From Lithospermum erythrorhizon (Eukaryota; Streptophyta; Magnoliopsida; Boraginales; Boraginaceae): DNA of 64,000 nt. The position numbers were made by a program, and so were the translations under genes. This document shows, one piece after another, positions 1 to 10,917 of this stretch (position 1 is the stretch's first letter; every line of letters starts with the position of its first letter). The DNA lies in the NCBI GenBank assembly GCA_019722365.1, contig JADFUC010000949.1:124001-188000 (forward strand), read 5' to 3'. Under the pieces are notes generated by a model that worked only from the letters and a program-made list of their open reading frames with translations, was not told the DNA's origin and made no database searches.

Positions 1-2451
1 TGAATCCACAGAGATCTTACATCTTTCGCACAGTTTTTTATGGCAACTGCAACTGACTTGTCAGGCAGTTTCTCCAGGGAAGATAACCAAACAAGACAAA
101 TCATGAGAAGTGGGGGACCATTTGCTTGGCAGAGTGGCGTTGGACCCCTGTTGCCGCCATGCGAGTTGTATTCAACTTCAGGAACAACGAACCTTGATAA
201 CCACCCATGGAGAGCTTTAACATATGCCTTTTGTGCTGCAATATACTCTGTGAAGCATGTACGCCAATTATGAAGCTCAGCCTCGAGCTGTAATGTTGCA
301 AGCCGATGAGAATCATTGCAGAACTTCCCATATGAAGGGCAGTTGAATGTTTTTACTTCAGAAATAACTTTGTTTTGGATTTCATGGAACCCCAACATAA
401 CAGCCCAAGTCCTCATCAGACTGCACGAAAGCACAAATGAATCAACAAATCAGATTACTCTTTAAAGAAAAACACCCAGGGAAGCTCATTAATTATTACC
501 CTTGAAGTAACTCGAAAATCTGAGGTTGCAGCTCCTCGTCTCTCAGTTTCTCAATTCTTTCAGATATAGTTTCAGCACTTCGGATTGCAACTAAGATCCT
601 GCTATATAAATCTTTGACAGATGATCTTGTTTTGTCCACGGTATGCCCATCTCCTCGGACATCTTGGCTTTGTAATTGATTGCATTTTTTCTCATACAGT
701 TTTTGAGTGTTGTCTCCAGCCTAGAAGTAAAAAACAGAAAGGAATAACATTGTGGGGAACGAAACACAGTAGCAGATAAGACAGAATGAAAAACCCAAGC
801 TGGTATTTGAAACCAGAACTAGCTACTGAACATTTTGGAAGTATTTGTGTAAAAATCAACAGAGCCAGAATGACAAGGCAGTAGAACTTGGATTTATCAT
901 AAACAGCAGTATACCTTAACCTCTTCATAAAGCTTCTTTTCCCAAGCATATAGCCTTCCAAGTGTTAGCGAGTGGCTTCCTGAAGCCATTCCACCATAAT
1001 CGTCGAATAGATCATTACTAAATTCAGTCCATGTTGAAGAACTTTTAGAACTTGAAGCTACAAGACTCTTGCACGATGATGAGCGAGAAGAAGGAGACTT
1101 CCAGGTTATAGCTTGTATGAGTTTTGTGGAGTTCTCTGCAACCGTTCATGGTGTAAAGAAACTATAGGGCTCAATGCAACAAAAATAAATCAAAACCAAA
1201 AAACACCTTTGAGGCTCCAATGAACCTCAATAGAACAAAATTATAGGAAGGTCTAGTTGTATTGAGAAAATAAATGGTTTTGCAATTTATAGCATGATAA
1301 GGGCACTCGACTATTATACCAATGTACAAAGGCTCCTTATCATATTGCATTACATGATTTTAAGCTCGGATAGAGCAAACAATGTCACTTTCATATTATA
1401 GTAGTTCAAATATGATAGTAATAATATTCTTTTATATTGACAACAATTTGAATATCCCAATAAAATGATAAGGATTCCTGCTGACATAGTCTTATATGCA
1501 AAACAAGATAAAAAAGTCAAGGTGAAGCAAAGAAATAGGCAGGTTAAATATGTACATTGAATAATTGTGTAATAAAAAGGTTATATCACCTTTAACTTCT
1601 TCCAGATTAGATTGAAAGAGGACCCTATTGGCCTCCAACATCCTAGTAAGTTGCTTCCCAGAATCATAAGCTCGCATGAAGTAATCTTCAATATCTTGTA
1701 ATGCTTCAAGCAGCTCTCGTCCACTTTCGGGTGTACCGATAACTGATAGCCTCTTTTGCTCCCCTTGGGTAACATTAGCAACATCCATATAATTACCAAT
1801 CTCAAGCCGGCTTTCATCAGGATTAGCATTCCCTTTCCCTTGAGCAGCAGCCATTTGAGTCTGTTCCTCAGCTGCATTTCCATTCTCGTCGTTTTCTTCG
1901 TCTACAGCCTCTTCTTCTTCTGCTTCTAATTCAGGTATGCCTTCTTGTTCCCTCACACGTCTCAAGTCATCCTCAGTAATCCTATGGTAGCCATTAAATG
2001 GATTGAAAAAATCCCAACCAAAATCTGTCTGTGGTGAAGGCATTGCGGGAGGAACTTCCATATAATAATACCCAGTATTTTGTTCGGCCTGTTTCTTAGC
2101 TTCAGTTTCTTCATCTGAAGAATCAGGAAAAATGTCACAAGGACCAATGGATTCTTTGATAGGTTGGGAGGGCATTTGGTGAAGGTACAAAGGGTTCGAA
2201 AGGACGTTGTTGTCTTTGGGTGGAGAAGATGGAGTCAAAGTGATGGCTGGATATGCTGAAGATGGTGAAGAATGGCGTGCAACAAACAGCTTCAAAGCTG
2301 CTGAAACTCCATATAGTGCTTGACAGTATCTGTAATGTGTATCAGCCAAAGCATATCTTCTCTCTACAGCCAATTTCAGTTGCTGTTTTCTCTCTTTACA
2401 TATGGATACTACATCTTCTTCGGCCTCTAACCTTGATGCAACACAACCCAT
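1..2451 (-). CDS. DUF630/DUF632 protein, NRG2-like (3' part outside window)
   Basis: Coding exons read 2451-1590, 1135-915, 720-500 and 420 to beyond base 1; all joins keep frame with GT-AG borders. The N-terminus begins MGCVASRLE, with Gly2 as a possible myristoylation site, and continues into the DUF630 helix (about residues 1-60). A low-complexity acidic stretch rich in E and D follows. From about residue 265 the DUF632 region starts (TPESGRELLEALQDIEDYF) and runs through exons 2-4 with conserved pieces such as LGRLYAWEKKLYEEVK and RTWAVMLGFHEIQNK. This two-domain family includes Arabidopsis NRG2, which works in nitrate signalling, and related leaf and root regulators. The role of this copy is inferred from family only. 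The final exons and stop lie outside the window. Confidence 0.93.
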
Positions 2452-2742
2452 GTGTTTTCGATATGGTTTATTCTGTTTCTAGGAATGAATGTTGGTACAA
2501 ATTTGTGGGTTTTGCAAAAGATTAGATCTTTTTTCTGACTAAATGGAAAAAATCCAAGTCAATGCAGTACAAAATGATGACGGTCCATTTCAGAGACCAA
2601 CATATTACTCCGTGGTTGAGATAATGAAAAAATGCAAATATAAAAATGGGAATTTTCCGGTGACAAAAACAGTAGTGTATTATTCTGAAGATGTTAACTC
2701 CAGCAAGAACACAATGAGAGAGAAAAGGTAATGTAGTTCCAT

Positions 2743-2746
<4 letters not shown>

Positions 2747-2773
<27 letters not shown>
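2747..2773. repeat. (AG)n microsatellite
   Basis: About 13 AG units lie roughly 300 bp upstream of the NRG2-like start codon. On that gene's strand this reads as (CT)n, a common feature of plant promoters and 5' leaders. Any regulatory role is inference. Confidence 0.9.
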
Positions 2774-5394
2774 CTCAGGTAGGGGCTCGAGGCTGTAGGA
2801 GTAAATTCTTAGTGTTTTGCAATGTTTGCTTTTTGCACATACGGACGTAAGAAGGTCATTTCATATCCTGCAAAACATTAAAGTCTCTGCTGCTCAAATT
2901 TAGCACAGAAAGAGAGCTGCTATGTCACTAGTGAGTAAAAAGAGGAGTCAACTTGGTCAAATATCATTATTCATCACGAGGAGGAAGCTAGATACTCCAT
3001 AACTTACCAACATTTCACTAATCGCTCTCTAGTAGTAATATTTTGCAAATCGATATATTCATTATGTTGTAGTAGCGATTAGTGATTGTCGACGTGCTAA
3101 CTTTATAGTTTGATTTGGACTCATTATTTACTGTGACTCGTTTTATCTTATGAAACAACAATAACGATTATTCACGAGTGAGCTTGCTTGGTGGCTCGCT
3201 CTTAGGTTCTGAAAAAAGTGACATTAAAAAATGGTTGGCACTACTCTTTAACCATGTTTAACTCGTACCATGGAAATTGGAATTAATAACTGAGCAAAAG
3301 GTGTTCTCGTGGAGTGAATAAGCCTGACAATCTCACTAAGTTAAAGCCTAAAAAAGAGATCATACAATCTTGGTTTTCTCCAAACACTTGCACAGAGCCA
3401 CAGGGCAAAGAACAAAACATCTCGGACGGAGTAGTCAATACTAACTACTATATTATTTGAATGATTTAATTTACTCACTTTTAATGGATCAAACTTGTAA
3501 ATTTTGATCCCACATATTTGTACAATCTATACATTTTTATTGACAAAACACTAAAATATTTATAATTTGTATAAAACAAGTCGATACATGTGGTTTTTCC
3601 AGTCATTCATTTCAGCAAATCAACGCTTCAGGTAGTCTGGTATTACGCAATAAACTCTAAACCCAACCCATCAAGCCATAGCCCAACTTTGAAAAAAGCC
3701 CAAGTTGATGAATCATGGTGAGTAATAATGAAGTACTGTAATCATCCTTGTTGAGTTTTTGAGATCGAAAAATAAAGATGGTCTTCGGCTAGCATTGCTT
3801 TGCTTGGCATGGGTCTATCGTAGTCCCTATTGCACACAATTTTATATTTTATATAAAATTACTTATAATTAATATGGTAAACTCTAAATTTTCAAACCTT
3901 CTAACACGTCTGCCCACGGCCGTACCTCCCCACCCCTTTCTCCAATATCCCTTTTATCATCTTTCTCAAGTCAATGGTAACTCTTTGCTCATCCTTCTAC
4001 ACCTAAAAATAGATATCGGCCACATCAATATTTGATTTCTAAATTTAAACAAGGTGATATGTATTTCTGTACTGTTATTATAATGCCTAGGATTTTGTTT
4101 TCATTAAACTGCTTCTTATGAATTTTTCTTGGAAATTGGAGACAATTCCATACTTTACCTCACATGTTAATTGTTGGTATAAGCTGCAACTTGATATAAA
4201 ATTGCAACTTACATTACGAGGTTTGTTGCTTTACTAAAATTGTATATTTCTAATTAGCGGATTAATGATATTCTTCTTCTTTTTTCCTTTTTTTGCTAGC
4301 AAATGGCTGATCAATGGATTAGGGAGAATGTTTGTCCCGACTCCTAGAATATTAATATGTTTACATAGTAAACTGAATTATAAATTTTCTTGGTATTGTT
4401 ATTTGGTACTTCAGATTAAAGATATCACTATGGTGGATTTTGGCCCTAATGTGGAAGCAGATCAAGCACATTGTGTTTTTTAAGACATGTCAAGTTAGGA
4501 GCACCTAGACGATCAGAAAATAAAATGCCTAATGTTGCTTTCTACAATTAAGGAAAGATTCTGGTGAGTCCGACAAGAAGGATATTCACAAGATGGCAAC
4601 TCTTCCTGCTAACAGATATTCTCAGCCCACAAGCCACATACACAGGAAGACCTACATCTCCACTTGGTACATAAAATAGGTACAAACAGGATCCCAGAAA
4701 CAACAATGCACCTGTAAGACCAGTCAGCAATAATGGTACAGGGATAGAACCGCCTCCAATCGATCAAGGAATTCAACCACAATTCAACTAGGGTCTTCCC
4801 CATAACCGTGAGGCTTAACATTCTGGATTTGGTAATACCAACATTCCAAGATAAAATCTCCTGGTTCAAATTCATAAATTTCGATGCTCTGATTCTGCAG
4901 AGTATAGAGCAACAAGATCCTCAGGCCAAGCAAATAGATATAAGAAAGTAAGTGCAGGTGAAAGTTTGAGCTCTCATGGTCCCTTTAACAATAGAAACTC
5001 AACTGCAGCTAATTTTAAATATAATCCAAGATGGAATCCATTCTCATATGTTTCTCTGGGCATGGCTTAAATATTTTAGGGACTGGAAGGAGGAGGCAGT
5101 GTGATTTTTGTACACTATCTTATAGAACAAGGCCCTTGAGCGGTATTGTCATTAGCGTTGCATTTTCCCGGATATGATTCTTTGTACCATTGATGTTAAA
5201 AAAAATGTTTTATATTAATAAAGCACGTGAAGATGAAATCGATAAAATTTATTAGCTGGCATCATTTTTTAAATCACTGTTTAATTCTCTTATCCTTTTT
5301 AAAAGCAACAATGATATCGCTACCTTAATCTTTAAAATACGCAAAGCCACTTTCATTCTTATCTTTTTCCTCTCGGTGCTTTTGTAGCACTATA
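2774..5394. other. Intergenic, no supported gene
   Basis: AT-rich sequence with no ORF of recognisable family. Between about 4540 and 4900 the base composition is less AT-rich. There the minus strand can be read as a short hydrophobic peptide (about 60 residues, rich in L, V, G) flanked by frame breaks. It may be a fossil gene or transposon fragment, but I cannot name it. Confidence 0.6.
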
Positions 5395-5600
5395 ATGAAG
5401 ACCAAGCCACCACCAGCGAAATTCGCCCTCCCCCCAGGTATTGAAACGCACTTTATAATGCTTGAGATGGAGAAAGAGGGATGGGTTGGGGGGCCGTGGT
5501 GGTGCAGTGGGGGGGAGGAAGGGGTGGTGGTGATGGGTTGGGTGTTTGGTGTTTGTGGTTGTGGTGGTGGTGGTGTGAATTGAGAAGGCCGAGGATGAAA
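5395..5600. repeat. G/GT-rich low-complexity tract
   Basis: A strongly strand-asymmetric stretch of G and GGT runs (densest at 5480-5580) inside AT-rich DNA. The ORF across it (starting MKTKPPPAKFALPPG) would be almost pure W/G/V in its second half and resembles no family, so I treat it as low-complexity DNA. Confidence 0.5.
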
Positions 5601-6139
5601 TGGTGTTGTTAGGTTTTTTAGGGCTATTTTAGTTTTTTAGTGAGGGGAGGGTGCTATTCTAGCAAAATTATTAAAATAGGGGTTGAAAAGGTTGTAATTA
5701 CCCAAATTTTCCATTTTTCGTTGTTTATTAGAAAATTTGTGATTGATAATCAATTGTTTCATGATCCTTTTTGTAAATAAAAAAATAGTTTTGTAAATGT
5801 TTACATATATCTGTTTTGCATAAAGATATGCATTATCCAACAATATAAATAGGCAAATTGTTATTTTGAAATCATGTTGATTGCATGTTTGAAAACCCTC
5901 CTATTAAATTGAGATGTATTAAATCTTAATTCTATATTTGCAGTAATTAAACTTAAATTTAGCCAGTAGTTAGCAGTGAGTTTGAAAAACACACATAGAA
6001 TTCGGTCGAATGGGTATTAGGGTTAACCGATAGAGTAGACATTTATCGAGTCGGATAATTTTTGAGGTATAAATGAAGGCATGGCTGGTATACCGCAACA
6101 AAATAGTAAATAAAAGGGAATTCTTGAAATACCCCCAGC

Positions 6140-7325
6140 GAGCGTCTGGCATGCTTGTTAAGAAACAAGCGAACTATCTACATGCTTAATAAGAAACAAG
6201 CGAATTATTACCATGATTGTAGTGAAACAAGCGAATTCGCTTGTAAACAAACAAGCAAAAAGTTAAATGGCTTACTAGATATCAAACATGAAACTTATTC
6301 GATTATTACATAACAATCGCTAGAAATGAATTTCTTTATATTCTTACAAACATTAAAGTAAATTCTTGGATTTGTTAATCATCAAAAATTCAAAAAAAAT
6401 TTATCGAAATTACCTCGGAAATATTTAAAAAGGTGGTCTTTATTGATATATTGAATCAAAGTACAAATACTTATTACATTGTGAAATTTTTTTGGACTAC
6501 TTCCACAATTTGAAAGTAGTAGTTTTGATGTGTCGTTTGTTTAATCGAAGGCTTTTAGTATATTCAACCTATGAAAAAAATTACACTTTTTTATTTAGAT
6601 AAGGTCAAATTTGTTGTTGTTGTTAATATTACTATTTCTATTATTATAATTACTAGTAAAATATGCAGTGTTACTTGGCGTAAGTATTTATGTTTCAAAC
6701 ATTTAAGAGATAATAAATAAAATAATTAACTATTCACGTAAATTTATAAATTATACTTTTGATTTATATTATAATATGATCCCTTATAATTTGTTAATAA
6801 TATAATTTTAATAATAAGTTTAAAAAGTTTTTGTTATCGTACTACTCTTCATTTTGAAGGTGTATACGTAAATATCAATTAATATATTTATAACATAATC
6901 TCGATGATTTTCATAGTATTTTTAGACATAATCTCGATTCATAATAACTATCTCAATTAATACATAATAATCTCAATTCATAATATTTATAACATAGTCT
7001 CAATAATTTCATGAAAATATACATACTTGTTAAATAAAAATGATAATCTCAAATTTTTTATGAAATGGTGAAGAAACGAATTGAAATAATGATGATGTCT
7101 GATGAGCTTAGATTTATGGATATAATTTTCAAGTTTATTTCATAACAAGCATTCAAGGAGTTTGCTAGTTTTATAAGAAGCATGAAATGAGTTTGCTTGT
7201 TTATAAAAACAAGTTAAACTTGTTTGATTGTCTTATAAGAAGCGAAATAGGATTCGCTTGTTTCATATGGCGTAGAAATGAGTTTGCTTGTTTTATAAGA
7301 AGCAACGAACAAATTTGCTAACCTA
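6140..7325. repeat. Inverted clusters of an AAACAAGCGAA motif (foldback-like)
   Basis: At about 6155-6265 the motif aaacaagcgaa occurs at least three times on the plus strand, ending in the palindrome aagcgaattcgctt. At about 7140-7315 the reverse complement (ttygcttgttt) occurs at least three times, each associated with ataagaagc. The roughly 0.9 kb between the clusters is very AT-rich. Short repeated units in opposite orientation at two ends resemble a foldback-type element, but exact borders and target duplication are not visible to me. Confidence 0.45.
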
Positions 7326-7894
7326 ACCTCGGTTTTCGTGAAACATGGGGTCATTCACGTGGGTTTATCGATTACGGTCCAATCGCTCCATTTAATTATA
7401 GACCACAACTTTACGAGCGGATCTTAGAAAGAAACTCGTTACTTTAGAAATGAACATGAAACAAAAATGTTTATTCATATGATAAATGAAATCGGTCAAG
7501 CGATTCCTTCTGATAAATTCCGCTAATTGACCTTACTCTAACAATCATGGCATCAGTCGTTTTGGTTCCTTCACGATCATTACCCGTCAATTCTTAGTTC
7601 CTTACTATAAATGCGAAATTACGTTTATATTGATAAGATTCGATCTCTCTCAAATTTTTGAATCACTTTTTTTACATATTGATACTAATTTGTCAATTTT
7701 AATTGTAGTACACATGATCAACATTGATGCGTCATCCATCGATAGCGTTGTATTGGAAAATTGAATGAGATCTTCGTTTCAAGGTTTAGAAATTGATATA
7801 GAGCTAGAATCGGCTTTAATTCCATAGCATTCATGGCGGATAAAGATACGTCGTCTCCGGAGATATATCAAGTTGGACTCATGCATTCTCATCA

Positions 7895-8475
7895 TTATTT
7901 AATTCATTCTTATGTAATTAATTATTTAATTCATTTTAGAATTAATTATTTAATTCATTAATATGTAATTAATTATTTAATCCATTTTTAAGTAATTAAT
8001 TATTTGTTGTGTAATTAATTATTTAATTCATTTCAATTAATTATTTAATTCATTTTATTAATTATTCACCAAGACCATCTTAATTTAATTCATTCTTATA
8101 TAATTCATTCTTGTGTAATTACTTATTTAATTTATTAGCATACAGTAGTATTTATTTTATTTTATGTCATTTTCATCTTAATTTAATTCATTCTTATATA
8201 ATTAATTAAATTAATTATTTAATTAATTACTTAATTCATTCTTATTTAATTAATTATTTAATTTATTCTTATGTAATTAATTATTTAATTCATTTTGATG
8301 TAATTAATTATTTATTTCATATTTATGTCGTTAATTATTTAATTAAATTCTTTTATGTAATTAATAATTTAATGCATATATATAATTAATTATTTAATAA
8401 TAATTATTTAATTCATTCTTATTTGATTAATTTACATTTTTCTTTAAATATAATTAATTATTTAAATTGTTTTTT
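7895..8475. repeat. AT-rich degenerate tandem repeat
   Basis: About twenty imperfect copies of a unit of roughly 20-27 bp built around taattaattatttaattcat, with occasional interruptions (for example near 8070 and 8140). It ends about 360 bp upstream of the SYF2 start. It could act as a matrix-attachment-like or nucleosome-poor region, or be only an expanded minisatellite; function is not shown. Confidence 0.85.
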
Positions 8476-8836
8476 ATAACAATATTTTATATGAAAAGAA
8501 ACAATCACAATAACTATGTTTGTGGTTAATGACGAATTAGTGTAATGTTTATCTTCTTATGAGCGAGATTAAGTTCTTGTAGTTATCTTATTAAGCGGAA
8601 TTGACATTCTTAGAAGCGAGATGAAACACCTTGTTTCCTTAGAGGCGTAAATAATTACATTTGAAGCGAAGCAGTCGTTACATGTTGGGTATGACTGTTG
8701 TTTTTGAGGTGTTAACAATTCCATTCTCTCCTCAATGAAAGGAAGCCCAAAAGCAACCCTAATGAGGGGTAGAAGCATCGATATATTATCTCTCCTCCTC
8801 TAGATCTGATCTGATTGATTGATTGGTTGTATAGAT

Positions 8837-9797
8837 ATGGAATCAGAAGGAAGAGTGCATCCTGATTGTAGGAACGCTGCAAACCCATACCATGAATGTA
8901 ACGACTATTGCTTTCAAGTAATTGCTCAAACCAACAGAGGCCGAAACCCGAACCAAATAGCATCCGAAGATGCTCCTGACATCGTGCCTGGAGATTTCTC
9001 ACACCTTACAGGGAGGAAGAAGAGACTGTTCGAGTTAAGGCTAAAGATGAACGAGGCTAGAAAAGCTAATCAGACTGCCATGGTCTCCGAGAACAAAAAG
9101 ATCGATGCTCCCGAGGAGTCGCGTGGGATCTCTAAGCAAAAATGGCTCCAGGAGAGAAAGAATAAAATTGGAAGACTTCTCGACGCCAATGGCCTCGATA
9201 TGAGCAAGAGCTATATGCTCGACACTCAGGAATCAGCAGAGGCCAAGTATAAGAAATGGGAAAAGGACCCTGCTCCTGCTGGTTGGGATGGTAATTTTCA
9301 CTCTTCACCTACCATACAACTGATTCTTATATTTGCTTAACACCATTTTCTGCAGTTTTCAACCAAAAAACTCTGTACGATGCATACAAGAGACGCACCA
9401 AGAACATTGATATTGATCTGGAGGAATACAATAGGATCAAAGAAGCTGATCCTGAATTCTACAGAGAAGCTTCCAGCCTCCAATACGGAAAGGTATGTCC
9501 TTACACTCATTGTTTCATATGTAACCCAATATTTTACCCCGCTTATAGAATATTATTATCATCATATAGGCACCAAAAACTTCCGAGGATAAAATTGACA
9601 AAATGGTTAAGGAACTGACAGATAGAGAGGAGAAGCGTGGGTCATTTAGCCGAAGGAGAAGATACCGTGAAGAGAAAGATATTGATTCAATTAATGACCG
9701 TAACGAGCATTTCAACAAGAAGATTGAGAGAGCTTTTGGCAAATATACTCTTGAGATCAAGAACAATCTTGAAAGAGGAACTGCATTACCTGACTAA
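8837..9797 (+). CDS. SYF2: Pre-mRNA-splicing factor SYF2
   Basis: Three exons (8837-9290, 9356-9492, 9570-9797) give 272 residues with in-frame GT-AG joins. The start is the ATG of MESEGRVHPDC; upstream codons in this frame contain no other ATG. The C-terminal two thirds is the SYF2 domain: basic helices with SKQKWLQERKNKIGRLLD, then WEKDPAPAGWDG, VFNQKTLYDAYKRRTKN and DINDRNEHFNKKIER-type sequence. SYF2 is a nuclear subunit of the Prp19/NTC-related spliceosome complex. The N-terminal ~50 residues look family-variable. Length and exon joins give no sign of damage. Confidence 0.95.
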
Positions 9798-10917
9798 TGT
9801 AGAATGACGCCCCTTGGCTCTGTAATATTTAGAGGCATCTGTACTAGACACTGTCTTGCCTTCGTCGTGCTATCAAGTATCCAGTTGTGTAAATTTCTTA
9901 TGTCATTGATCGACTTGGCTCCTCTTTTTGTTTTTTTTTTCAACGACTGTTTTAGTTACTCGTGAGCGATGATGTTAAGCTTAGTGGATCATACTATAGA
10001 TTGAATAGGTGATGGAAGTTTTCTTTTGAGGCATCCAGGGGCTGGGGGCTGGAGCCGATAGGTCTTATTTATTTGCGGTTATGGTAATTGATACTATTCA
10101 TTTGGTTTGTGAAAATATGAATCACAAATGTAGAAAGGGGAACTGTACTGTAAAGACTATAGAATGGTAGAAATGAGAGACAACATCAATTTTGAATGTG
10201 TTATTTGTTACTGTGTTCGGGTTAATTAGAGTTTTATTGTGTATAATTGGAGGTAATTTCTTAGGATCCCATTTTCGAACATCTCCACCTACTAATATGG
10301 CTTTTGTTATTGAAACTTTATATACTCCGTATGAAAGTTCAGGATAACCATCAAAATTGCGTTACTGTGTTTGGGTTAACGTTTTGACTAAAATATCCCT
10401 CATAAGAGGTCATGTGCAGGTCACGTAATCTTGGGTTAGTGTTTTAACGGACAACTTGATGGTCGGATCAAATTTGTCAATGTTTGGATGAGACAATTTG
10501 AAAATTGAATATGGAATGGTGAATGGGAAAAAAGTTAAGTGGTGGTTACTGTCATTAACCCTATTAAAAATACTATTATTTGATATATTTTCTTCAAATA
10601 TTGTACAACATATATATTTGAGTTTAAACTTTAAAAGTTCAACCATCAAAATTTCAAACTAGAGTAATTTTTTTGAAATGATGGAAGCATTATATAATTA
10701 TAAGTAAAAAGAAAATGTTAGTGTAAAAAGAGGAATACATATGATTTGCTTATTAGATCAGTCGATAATAGAGTCTCATAATTCTCTTAATTGATTTAAT
10801 TCATAGAACATATTATTATCATTGCTTAGGTACAGATCACCCCGATTTCAATTCCCACGATTCCATGAAGGTCTGCTGCATTATGTGACGAGAGAACTCT
10901 TTATCAAATGTTCAGAC
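9798..10917. other. Intergenic between convergent SYF2 and HPR1
   Basis: Holds the 3' flanks of SYF2 and of HPR1, which converge. AT-rich, no credible ORF or RNA gene seen. Confidence 0.7.

Noticed and set aside
5395..5583. 62-codon ORF rich in W, G and V
   Set aside because: Product of a G/GT-rich low-complexity tract rather than a gene.
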